64,000 nucleotides of DNA from Capsulimonas corticalis (GTDB lineage: Bacteria > Armatimonadota > Armatimonadia > Armatimonadales > Capsulimonadaceae): positions 2,170,001 through 2,234,000 of the forward strand of contig NZ_AP025739.1 in the NCBI RefSeq assembly GCF_003574315.2, written 5' to 3'. Made by a program: the position numbers and the translations under genes. Shown here piece after piece: positions 8,669-15,056 of the stretch. The notes under the pieces are model-generated. The model worked only from the letters and a program-made list of their open reading frames with translations, was not told where the DNA came from and did not search any database. The first letter of the stretch is position 1. The number at the start of each line of letters is the position of its first letter.

Positions 8669-8698
8669 TGAACTTGCCCTGGTAGGATAGACACCTCG
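8669..8698. repeat. Left terminal inverted repeat of the IS3-family element
   Basis: Thirty bases beginning TGAACTTGCCC, matching the reverse complement of 9978-10007 at 22 positions. The outermost nine bases differ at only one position. TAT just outside is the target duplication. Confidence 0.88.
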
Positions 8699-8760
8699 AA
8701 AAGCCTAATCTTAACATTAGGAAGCCATCTTAATGAATGCTTGATGGCGCGAGGAGTTTT

Positions 8761-9045
8761 ATGACGAACCGTAAATCTTACACCGAAGAGTTCAAACGCG
8801 AGGCGATCCGCCTGGCCGAGGAGAAGGGCAATCTCAGCGGCGCAGCACGCGATTTGGGAATTGCCGAAAGCTTGATCGCCAAATGGAAGAAGAGCTTGGA
8901 GGTCCAGCCTGAGAATCCTTTCCCCGGCAAAGGTAATCCCTCCGATCCCGAACTCGCACAGCTCAAACGCGAAAACGCCCGCCTCAAAGAGGAGAATGAA
9001 ATCCTAAAAAAAGCGGTCGGTATCTTCACGAACCGCCCGCAGTGA
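8761..9045 (+). CDS. IS3-family OrfA (helix-turn-helix DNA-binding subunit)
   Basis: A 94-residue protein with the HTH_Tnp_1 fold (RKSYTEEFKREAIRLAEEKG ... AARDLGIAESLIAKWKK) and a C-terminal leucine zipper (LKRENARLKEENEILKKA). It binds the IS ends and dimerises with OrfAB. The ATG at 8761 follows GAGGAG, so a TTG start at 8737 is not needed. Its stop shares GTGA with the orfB start, and an A-rich slippery run near its end allows a -1 shift into orfB. Confidence 0.93.
   Translation: MTNRKSYTEEFKREAIRLAEEKGNLSGAARDLGIAESLIAKWKKSLEVQPENPFPGKGNPSDPELAQLKRENARLKEENEILKKAVGIFTNRPQ
9006..9012 (+). promoter_or_regulatory. Probable -1 programmed frameshift site (A7) in the IS3 element
   Basis: Seven A residues are read by OrfA as ..A AAA AAA and followed by GCG. 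A one-base backward slip enters the orfB frame, which is open from here to 9977. IS3-family elements make their OrfAB transposase this way. The stimulatory RNA structure was not modelled. Confidence 0.75.
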
Positions 9046-9977
9046 GATACCGATTCATTCAAGACTATGCGGGACGATTTTCCGTGCAGATGCTCTGTGA
9101 GGTCATGGAGCTCAAAACCAGAAGCTATTACGCATGGCGCTCTGAGAAACGCGCCGTGCGTCGCCATGAAAAACAAGAGCGAGACTTGGCGTTGGTGGAC
9201 CAGATCCAGAAAGTACACCAGCAAAGCTACGACAGAAGCTATGGCAGCCCACGCATCCATTTAGAGCTGCGAGAGCAAGGGATTGCTTGTGGTCGCCATC
9301 GAGTGGCGCGCTTGATGCAGTCCCATCAGATTGTGGCGAAGAAGAGACGACGTTTCCGAGTGACAACCCAATCGGATCATGCGTTGCCCATCGCTCCCAA
9401 TGTGCTGGATCGACAGTTCACGGTGGCGTCTCCCAATCAATGCTGGGTGGGCGACATCACGTATCTGTGGACGCGTGAAGGCTGGCTGTATTTGGCGGTC
9501 GTCCTGGACTTGTTCAGCCGCCGTGTGGTCGGCTGGTCGATGCAGGCGACGATGGAAACCCGCTTGGTCTGTGACGCTCTCGAAATGGCAATCCAGCGGT
9601 GCTGTCCGCAGGCGGGGCTTGTTTACCATAGCGATCGAGGTGGGCAATACGCCGGCCTCGTTTACCAAGACAAACTGAATTGCCACGGCATGGTGGCCAG
9701 CATGAGCCGTAAGGGCAACTGCTGGGACAATGCCGTGGCGGAGAGTTTTTTCTCGACGTTGAAGACCGAGATGCTGCCTGCGCAAGTATCTCGAATGCAG
9801 GTATTTCGTACTCGGCAGGTATTTCGTACTCGGGAGGAAGCGAAAGCTTGTGTGTTCGAGTATATTGAAGTCTGGTATAACCGCAAGCGTCGACATTCGA
9901 CGCTTGGTTATATCAGCCCCGCTCAATTTGAACAGCGCCATTTTGAGCAACAGCAACAGCTCGCAAGAGCCGCTTAA
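9042..9977 (+). CDS. IS3-family OrfB (DDE integrase-core transposase)
   Basis: A 311-residue rve-type catalytic domain. The DDE triad is Asp138 (CWVGDITYLW), Asp198 (YHSDRGGQY) and Glu234 (WDNAVAESFF), spaced as in IS3. It starts at a GTG overlapping the orfA stop; the active enzyme is expected to be the OrfAB fusion made by frameshifting at 9006-9012. Residues 253-264 contain a duplicated six-residue unit (QVFRTR twice) produced by an 18-bp tandem repeat, between the catalytic Glu and the conserved YIEVWYNRKRRHSTLGY tail. Whether that insertion is tolerated is unknown. Confidence 0.93.
   Translation: MRYRFIQDYAGRFSVQMLCEVMELKTRSYYAWRSEKRAVRRHEKQERDLALVDQIQKVHQQSYDRSYGSPRIHLELREQGIACGRHRVARLMQSHQIVAKKRRRFRVTTQSDHALPIAPNVLDRQFTVASPNQCWVGDITYLWTREGWLYLAVVLDLFSRRVVGWSMQATMETRLVCDALEMAIQRCCPQAGLVYHSDRGGQYAGLVYQDKLNCHGMVASMSRKGNCWDNAVAESFFSTLKTEMLPAQVSRMQVFRTRQVFRTREEAKACVFEYIEVWYNRKRRHSTLGYISPAQFEQRHFEQQQQLARAA
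9797..9832 (+). repeat. 18-bp tandem duplication inside orfB
   Basis: Two exact, adjacent copies of an 18-base unit (9797-9814 and 9815-9832). The duplication keeps the frame and adds six residues to the transposase. It looks like recent replication slippage. Confidence 0.9.
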
Positions 9978-10007
9978 CGAAGTGTCTACAAAACCCGAGC
10001 AAGTCCA
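9978..10007. repeat. Right terminal inverted repeat of the IS3-family element
   Basis: Thirty bases ending CAAGTCCA, immediately after the orfB stop. It pairs with 8669-8698 and is followed by the TAT target duplicate. Confidence 0.88.
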
Positions 10008-10083
10008 TATCATTCGACGGTGAGGGACCCGTGAGAGGGGCGTAACGAAACCGTGATTTTTGCGTGAGACTTTTGGCTGAGGC

Positions 10084-10713
10084 TTAGCGTGGATTGGGAC
10101 GATCCAATCGCCAGTGACGGGAAACCGATGTCATCCATTCTTTCTCGCCGTGCGGCGAAAGAAAGAACCGGCTGATTGTGCGCTGGCCTCCTTCGTGGTC
10201 GCCGTAGAGCAGATCGATCGTCAAAGGATGGCGCTCAAGGATGGCGCTGCGCGCCTCGGCAAACGCCGGATCATTCGTATCACGCAGCGCGCCCTGCCAG
10301 AACCCGAGACTCCCGGCCGGCACGTAGATATCGCGTTTGAGGCGGCGGAAGAGACTCAGGTCTCGATAGCCGTCTCCGGCCGAGTGTCCTTGGGAAATGT
10401 CCCACCGGTCTAGCACGGCCAAGCCCTGGCCTACGTTTTGAAGGGAGATTGCGAGATAGATTACGTCTTCCGTCGCTTCGCAAAGCGCGCGCCCGCCGGG
10501 GACTTCCACCCAGCGATCGTCGACGAACCGGATCTTTTCGGCGGGATCCTGGATCCGCGACGGCGCGAGGACCGGGAGCAGTCCCGCAAGCAGCACTTTC
10601 TCGGAGGCGCGGGCGGTTCGGTTCGCCGACTGCACGGACATAAATGTGGCGACGGCAAGCGCGAGGGTGCCCGCCGCTGTCGCCAGCGAAGAGATTGTTA
10701 CCCAATCAATCAT
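10084..10713 (-). CDS. Membrane-anchored protein of unknown function, coupled to larC
   Basis: A 209-residue protein with one N-terminal hydrophobic helix (about 4-27, ISSLATAAGTLALAVATFMSV) and a soluble remainder. I do not recognise the family; related-looking proteins with a short anchor and a C-terminal beta-rich region occur as uncharacterised proteins. Its ATG overlaps the larC stop as ATGA (10710-10713), so it is probably translated with larC. Nothing in the sequence links it directly to nickel, and the position after larC is the only functional hint. Its end faces the IS element and displaced leader DNA, 74 bases away. Confidence 0.6.
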   Translation of the reverse strand: MIDWVTISSLATAAGTLALAVATFMSVQSANRTARASEKVLLAGLLPVLAPSRIQDPAEKIRFVDDRWVEVPGGRALCEATEDVIYLAISLQNVGQGLAVLDRWDISQGHSAGDGYRDLSLFRRLKRDIYVPAGSLGFWQGALRDTNDPAFAEARSAILERHPLTIDLLYGDHEGGQRTISRFFLSPHGEKEWMTSVSRHWRLDRPNPR

Positions 10714-11942
10714 GAATCCTCGCCTCCAATCAAATCCTTGTCTCCAATCAGCGCCGCCCTGTAGACCTGCGCCAGGGGAACTCCATGCGCCAATGCCGCG
10801 CGGCGGCAGTCTTCGTATTCCGGCGCGATTGTCATCGTTTCACCCCGCCACGCGCCGACCTTCAGACGAATCTCTCCATAAGGCGTGTTGGCCGTGCGCC
10901 ACGTTCGGGCGAGCGTGTATCGCTCTTGCGTACGATGCCGAACGCCGAAGGTGCTGGATTCGCGGAAGATGACGGCGGCGAGCGTTTCCGACAGATCTGC
11001 CGGGCAGAGGACGGTGAGGAGAGTGGCGGGCCGGTTCTTCTTCATCTGAATGGGGGTGAAGAAGACGTCGAGCGCGCCGGCGGCGAAGCAACGCTCCATG
11101 AGAAGATCGAAGGCTTCGGGACTCTGGTCGTCGAGGTTCGCTTCCAGGACGGCGACGGTTTGCGGCGTGGCGTCGCCGGAGGAGGCGTCGTGGCTGGACG
11201 GAGCGTCGTCGGTTTCGCCGATGACGATGCGCAGTAAGTTGGGCATGTCGGGCTTAAACTGCTTTTTACCCGCGCCGAATCCGTTGGTGAGGACGCGCAT
11301 TGCGGGCAGGCGGCCAGCGGTTTTGGGATCGGCCAGCGTCGTGATCAAAGCCGCCCCGGTCGGCGTGACCAGTTCGCCCCGGATATCCACGGAGTGTACG
11401 GGGAAGCCTTTCAGAAGCTCCATGGTGGCGGGGGCGGGCACGGGCATGATTCCGTGCTGGCAGGTGATCGTCCCATAGCCGCACGGGATGGAGGAGGAGG
11501 CGATGCGGTCCACGCCGAGCATCTCCAGCAGGATGCAGGAGCCGGCGATATCGACAATGGCGTCCACCGCGCCGACCTCGTGGAAGTGAATCGCGTCGCG
11601 CGTCGCGCCATGGATCTTCGCTTCGGCGTCGGCCAGGCGCGTAAAGACGGTGAGCGCCGTGGTCCGCACCCAAGAAGACAGGCCGCTGTTCTCCAAAATG
11701 GCGGCGATGTCCGCGAGATGGCGTCCGTGTCCCTGGTCGCGTTCGATCAGCCGGACATCCACATCGGTCGCGCTGATCCCCTCACGCGTCACGCGCTGGA
11801 TGGAAAGCTCGTAGCCGGGGAGATTGAGCGCCGCAAGGCGGCGGCGGAACTGCGTTTCGTCCGCCCCGTCGCAGGCGAGGAGCGCGCCGAGGGTCATATC
11901 CCCGCTGACGCCGGAGAAGCAATCGAAGTAGGCGATTTTCAT
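10710..11942 (-). CDS. larC: LarC, nickel insertion protein for the nickel-pincer cofactor (single uninterrupted frame)
   Basis: LarC uses CTP and inserts Ni into the dithiolated pincer nucleotide, the last step of NPN cofactor synthesis. The 410-residue product begins MKIAYFDCFSGVSGDM, the conserved N-terminus, and carries AIHFHEVGAVDAIVDIAG, SSSIPCGYGTI and PVPAPATMELLKGFPV. A 46-codon upstream extension reads non-conserved sequence and was dropped. In Lactiplantibacillus plantarum the protein needs a ribosomal frameshift (larC1/larC2); here it is one continuous frame. It is separated from larE-larB by the collagen-like cluster and the IS element, on the opposite strand. Confidence 0.93.
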   Translation of the reverse strand: MKIAYFDCFSGVSGDMTLGALLACDGADETQFRRRLAALNLPGYELSIQRVTREGISATDVDVRLIERDQGHGRHLADIAAILENSGLSSWVRTTALTVFTRLADAEAKIHGATRDAIHFHEVGAVDAIVDIAGSCILLEMLGVDRIASSSIPCGYGTITCQHGIMPVPAPATMELLKGFPVHSVDIRGELVTPTGAALITTLADPKTAGRLPAMRVLTNGFGAGKKQFKPDMPNLLRIVIGETDDAPSSHDASSGDATPQTVAVLEANLDDQSPEAFDLLMERCFAAGALDVFFTPIQMKKNRPATLLTVLCPADLSETLAAVIFRESSTFGVRHRTQERYTLARTWRTANTPYGEIRLKVGAWRGETMTIAPEYEDCRRAALAHGVPLAQVYRAALIGDKDLIGGEDS

Positions 11943-12007
11943 GGTGTGCTTATTTATACCCGTCTGGAGCGGGCCATGCACATCCGTGATCGCGGAAAAG
12001 TCGGTGG

Positions 12008-12091
12008 AAATAAAGGCGGCGCCGTCCAGGTCTTTCAACCCCCGACGCCGCCTCGATAGGCTCTTTCGTTCTTCCGGCAACTGGAAGACCT
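12008..12091 (-). promoter_or_regulatory. Candidate attenuator or structured leader upstream of larC
   Basis: On the minus strand, AAGACCT/AGGTCTT (12085-12091 with 12028-12034) can close a stem-loop domain that contains the small hairpin GCCT-ATCG-AGGC (12050-12061). A competing stem, GGCGGCG/CGCCGCC (12046-12052 with 12015-12021), is followed by TTTATTT like a terminator. The two folds exclude each other topologically and share bases 12050-12052. It lies between the 202-residue gene and larC, so it could simply be that gene's terminator. I do not recognise a known riboswitch class. Confidence 0.4.
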
Positions 12092-12097
12092 AAGGGA

Positions 12098-12706
12098 CTA
12101 TGACGACAGCGCGCTGGTCAGTGTCTGGTCGAACGACTTGAAGAGGTCCTCGACCTGGCTGCGGGCGCTCGCGCTGCTGGAGCTTGAGCTGCTTGTGCCG
12201 CTCGTACTTGTGCTGCTGGAGCTGGATGTCGAACTGCTCGAATCATCGGAGTCCGCGGGCGGCGGCGGAGGAGGTCCGCCGGCTCCATGATGATGGCCGC
12301 TATGCTTGCTGTAGGCGCTCAGGGCGGCGCCGGTCGCTCCATCCGCGCTCGTTTGGGGCTTCGGAGGCTGGAGGGCGGACAGGTCGCCGGTGTCGGCCGC
12401 GGTCTGGAACTTGGTCGCCAGATCGCTGAGGCGCTTGGCGCTGTCGCTGTCCGTATCCTTGGAGGCGAGGTCTTTCAGCTTCGTCGCCATATCCGACAGG
12501 ACCTGCTTGAACTTGGTCGGATCCTTCTCCTTGAGCTGCTCCAGCTTGGCGAGCATTTCGCCCGGCTTGGAGACATTCGTCGAGGTGGCGGCGGTTGCGG
12601 TCGTGTCGATGGACGCGGTGGTTGCGTCCGTGGACGAGGACTGAAGCAGCGAGGCGAGCGAGCTTGTGCTGTCAACGCTTGTACTGGTGAGAGTACTGAT
12701 CTGCAT
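12098..12706 (-). CDS. Ser/Thr-rich low-complexity protein of unknown function
   Basis: A 202-residue protein without a clear signal peptide. A Ser/Thr-rich N-terminus (1-45) leads to a helical region (about 50-110, LAKLEQLKEKDPTKFKQVLS...LSDLATKF), then a His/Gly/Pro linker (SGHHHGAGGPPPPPP), a run of about 40 mostly Ser/Thr residues, and a short amphipathic tail (SQVEDLFKSFDQTLTSALSS). I recall uncharacterised proteins with the same order in other bacteria but know no function; the His cluster could bind metal. It is divergent from the MarR gene with a palindromic site between them, so it is a plausible MarR target. Confidence 0.55.
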   Translation of the reverse strand: MQISTLTSTSVDSTSSLASLLQSSSTDATTASIDTTATAATSTNVSKPGEMLAKLEQLKEKDPTKFKQVLSDMATKLKDLASKDTDSDSAKRLSDLATKFQTAADTGDLSALQPPKPQTSADGATGAALSAYSKHSGHHHGAGGPPPPPPADSDDSSSSTSSSSSTSTSGTSSSSSSSASARSQVEDLFKSFDQTLTSALSS

Positions 12707-12751
12707 GCGTGTAACCCCTTAGTAGTTAACATGTGTAAATAGTTTCATTAA

Positions 12752-12763
12752 GTAACTAGTTAC
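12752..12763. promoter_or_regulatory. Palindromic operator candidate between the Ser-rich gene and marR-like gene
   Basis: GTAACTAGTTAC is a perfect 12-bp palindrome, 41 bases upstream of the MarR gene's -35 box and 46 bases upstream of the divergent gene's start. A related half-site (AGTTAAC) lies at 12724-12730. MarR regulators commonly bind such sites in divergent promoters. Binding is inferred. Confidence 0.45.
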
Positions 12764-12803
12764 AGTGCTATTATCGGGCGTTATACTGGGATCTTTAGGG
12801 TTG

Positions 12804-12832
12804 TTGACACAAATCTTTGAAAATTGTACAAT
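12804..12832 (+). promoter_or_regulatory. Consensus sigma-70 promoter of the MarR gene
   Basis: TTGACA at 12804-12809 and TACAAT at 12827-12832 are separated by exactly 17 bases. Transcription should begin near 12839, only a few bases before the ATG at 12843, so the mRNA would be leaderless or nearly so. Confidence 0.75.
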
Positions 12833-12842
12833 GAGAACGCCG

Positions 12843-13328
12843 ATGTCAAACACTATTGAACAAATTGTCTCCCAGGACCCCGTCGTGACGCAGAAGCTTC
12901 AGCAGGAGCTGCTGCGCGTGATGGTGTCTTTGATTGCGCCGGCCGACGCCGGATCCAGCTTTTTGGATCTTTCCATATTGGAAATCAAGTGCCTGCGAAT
13001 CATCGCCGAGCAGGAAGGGCAGAAGCTGCGCGAGGTCGCGGTCCATATGGATCTCTCCCTCCCCGGCGTGTCTCGTTTGGTGGACCGTCTGGTGAAGGAC
13101 GGCCTTGTCCTGCGCAAGATCGATCCGCTCGACCGCCGCGCCGTGCAGCTGGGCACCACGGAAAAGTCCCGCGCGATCCTCGAAGATCTGCGTCAGGCGC
13201 GCGAGGCGCACATCGCGTCCTGCACCCGTCATCTGGAGGCGGAGCAGATCCAAACGATCCTCGAAAGCCTGCGCCTGCTGGCGGACGCCGCCGAACAGGC
13301 GCAGCGCGAGACCAAGGAGAAGGGCTAG
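12843..13328 (+). CDS. MarR-family transcriptional regulator
   Basis: A 161-residue winged-helix repressor-type protein. The recognition helix region is LREVAVHMDLSLPGVSRLVDRLV (about 62-84), followed by the wing with DPLDRRAV (94-101). MarR proteins act as dimers that release DNA on binding small ligands or on oxidation. The start at 12843 was chosen because an upstream ATG (12831) lies within the -10 box. The gene ends against the next one: both stop codons are read from the same CTAG (13325-13328). Likely targets are itself and the divergent Ser-rich gene; control of the nearby efflux cluster is possible but unproven. Confidence 0.88.
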   Translation: MSNTIEQIVSQDPVVTQKLQQELLRVMVSLIAPADAGSSFLDLSILEIKCLRIIAEQEGQKLREVAVHMDLSLPGVSRLVDRLVKDGLVLRKIDPLDRRAVQLGTTEKSRAILEDLRQAREAHIASCTRHLEAEQIQTILESLRLLADAAEQAQRETKEKG

Positions 13329-14671
13329 CCGTCCCCGCCGTCCGGCGGGGGCGGCCCGCCCGGGCCGCCGTCCATGGGCGGTCCGCCGTCGCCGCCGCCA
13401 TCCATCGGCGGAGGACCTCCATCGCCGCCGTCCATCGGGGGCGGTCCGCCGTTATCGTCCCCGGGAGGCGCGCCGTCGCCGCCCTGCTGTCCGCCTCCGC
13501 CAAAGCCGCCTCCTCCGCCCGGGCCTCCGCCGAAGTTACCCTGCGAATTTGCTCCTCCGCGCCGGCCCCCGAAGCGTCCGAAGGGACGCGCGGGCGGGTC
13601 CACTTTCTTGTAGCCGCTGGGAACCGTGAAGAGCGTGTCGCTCAGCGCTTTTGTCGAGAGGGATTTGACCACCGTGGTCACCACCGTCTTGATCTCGATC
13701 GGCGCCGGCGGCGTCCCATCGCCGGTCGCGTCATCGCCCATGCTTGGGCGCGGCGGCATGGAGCGCGTGATCGTGATCTCGCTGCGTAGCGGAAGGTCTC
13801 CCTGCGCGTCGAGCGCATCCGCCAGCGGTTTGACCAGACCGAACGCCGTTACCGACGCCCACTGCGCCGAGGGCAGCGCCGTCGCGCCTTTACCGGAGGG
13901 CAGCTTGACCTTGTCCGAAAGCCAGACGTAGCCGGTTACTTTCGTCGCGGGGGGAGCCATCCGAGCGCCATTAGCACGGCCTCGGCCTCGACGGCGCGCA
14001 GAGTTTCCGCCGCCCTGGGCGTCGTCCTGGCCTCCTCCGGGCGCTCCGTCCGGCGGGCCTCCCCCGGGAGGTCCGCCGTTGAAATCTCCTCCTCCGGGCG
14101 GTCCGCCGCCATTACCGTCGCCGCCCATCGGCGGGCCGCCTCGAAATCCGCCGCCCCCGCCAAACCGTCCTCCAAATCCGAACCCGAACGAAAGTGAGCC
14201 GTCCACGGAGAATTTGGCGGCCTTCGCCGATGCAATGGTTTGTGTGTCATCCGTTTGTTTTAAGGTGATCTTACTGCTGGGCGGAGGCGTCGCCCCGGCC
14301 TGCGCGAATGGCGCCCGTCCCCCGGTCCCGATCTCGGAGAGCGATTGCACGTAATATGTCTTCTTGGTCGTGTCGAGCGTGTAGATTTTGCCGGCGGCGG
14401 CGTCATAGATGGTGACGGGCCCGCCCTTTTCCTCGGCGCGCGCCTTCGCGCCTTTGTAATAAATGCTGACCGTTTTGGGGAATTTCTGCGCCGCGCCGCC
14501 GAAACCCATGCCGGGACCCGGTCCCCGGTTGGGAGCGCCCGTGACATTCACGTCCGATACGATGCTCACATCGGCCCGTGTCGCCGCCGCGATCGCCGCC
14601 AGCGCAACTCCGATCGCGATGGTCAGCGCTCTCTGGCGGGTCCGGGGCGACAGGCCGCGATTGGTCTTCAT
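13325..14671 (-). CDS. Secreted protein with Gly/Pro-rich C-terminus
   Basis: A 448-residue exported protein with a signal peptide (about 1-33, ending AATRADVSIV). A beta-rich N-terminal domain follows (to about 135), with FPKTVSIYYKGAKARAEEK and IYDAAAGKIYTLDTTKKTYY, which resembles DUF4412-type secreted domains. A Gly/Pro/Arg-rich insert (about 150-230), a second folded stretch (240-350), and a tail of repeated GGPPPMDGGDG units complete it. The start was placed at MKTNRGLSPRT because the hydrophobic signal follows directly. Function unknown; the Gly/Pro-rich style is shared with two proteins of the adjacent export cluster. Confidence 0.6.
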   Translation of the reverse strand: MKTNRGLSPRTRQRALTIAIGVALAAIAAATRADVSIVSDVNVTGAPNRGPGPGMGFGGAAQKFPKTVSIYYKGAKARAEEKGGPVTIYDAAAGKIYTLDTTKKTYYVQSLSEIGTGGRAPFAQAGATPPPSSKITLKQTDDTQTIASAKAAKFSVDGSLSFGFGFGGRFGGGGGFRGGPPMGGDGNGGGPPGGGDFNGGPPGGGPPDGAPGGGQDDAQGGGNSARRRGRGRANGARMAPPATKVTGYVWLSDKVKLPSGKGATALPSAQWASVTAFGLVKPLADALDAQGDLPLRSEITITRSMPPRPSMGDDATGDGTPPAPIEIKTVVTTVVKSLSTKALSDTLFTVPSGYKKVDPPARPFGRFGGRRGGANSQGNFGGGPGGGGGFGGGGQQGGDGAPPGDDNGGPPPMDGGDGGPPPMDGGGDGGPPMDGGPGGPPPPDGGDG

Positions 14672-14837
14672 CACTGTCTCCTTGATGCCGTCAATACAGT
14701 CCATTTCCATGATAGGCAATGGGGGCTAAGACTATGATAACAAAGAAGGATGAAAAATAGATGAAGATGGCGGGGGGTTTTTGGGGATTTGAGTGACCTG
14801 CTCCCAGGGGCCAGTTCACAGGAGTAGGTTTTTCCGT

Positions 14838-14997
14838 CCCCGCATTGAAATACGGGGCTAGGGGTTGCTTCGCAACCAGTGCCCAAAGGGCGCCCACCGT
14901 CCCGGACGGAAGAGAGTTTACGACTGCGTTTCTCATTCTTCCGTCCGGTACGGACGGTCGGCGCGAAGCGCCCCCAGCCGGGTAATTTATTGCCCGG
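14838..14997. repeat. Transposase-less REP pair related to the RAYT ends
   Basis: The 385-base gap from 14672 to 15056 has no gene and is mostly this element. It contains hairpins CCCCG..CGGGG (14838-14857), GGTTGC-TTC-GCAACC (14863-14877) and CCGTCC..CGGACGG (14897-14909). Then, in opposite orientation, come CCGTCCG-GTA-CGGACGG (14941-14957), GGCGC-GAA-GCGCC (14960-14972) and CCGGG..CCCGG. Hairpin order and core sequences match the RAYT repeats at 1828-1889. Bases 15018-15056 add a GGGGCC..GGCCCC hairpin ahead of the TolC-like gene's end. Confidence 0.7.
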
Positions 14998-15056
14998 TAC
15001 GCGAAAAAACTACCCTTGTGAGCAGGGGCCAGGGCGGCTTTGCCCGGCCCCTGTCC

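Larger units (their letters stand above)
8669..10007 (+). mobile_element. Complete IS3-family insertion sequence (1339 bp)
   Basis: Two overlapping frames (orfA, orfB) lie between imperfect 30-bp terminal inverted repeats that begin TG and end CA (22 of 30 positions match). The flanks carry a 3-bp direct repeat, TAT, at 8666-8668 and 10008-10010. The uninterrupted site can be read upstream of collagen-like copy 1 (GAGAATATCATTCGA at about 6261-6275), which confirms the boundaries. All catalytic residues are present, so the copy may be active apart from a small in-frame duplication in orfB. Confidence 0.95.

Noticed and set aside
8737-8760. Upstream TTG start for IS3 OrfA
   Set aside because: The ATG at 8761 has a GAGGAG site at a good distance and gives the standard OrfA N-terminus.
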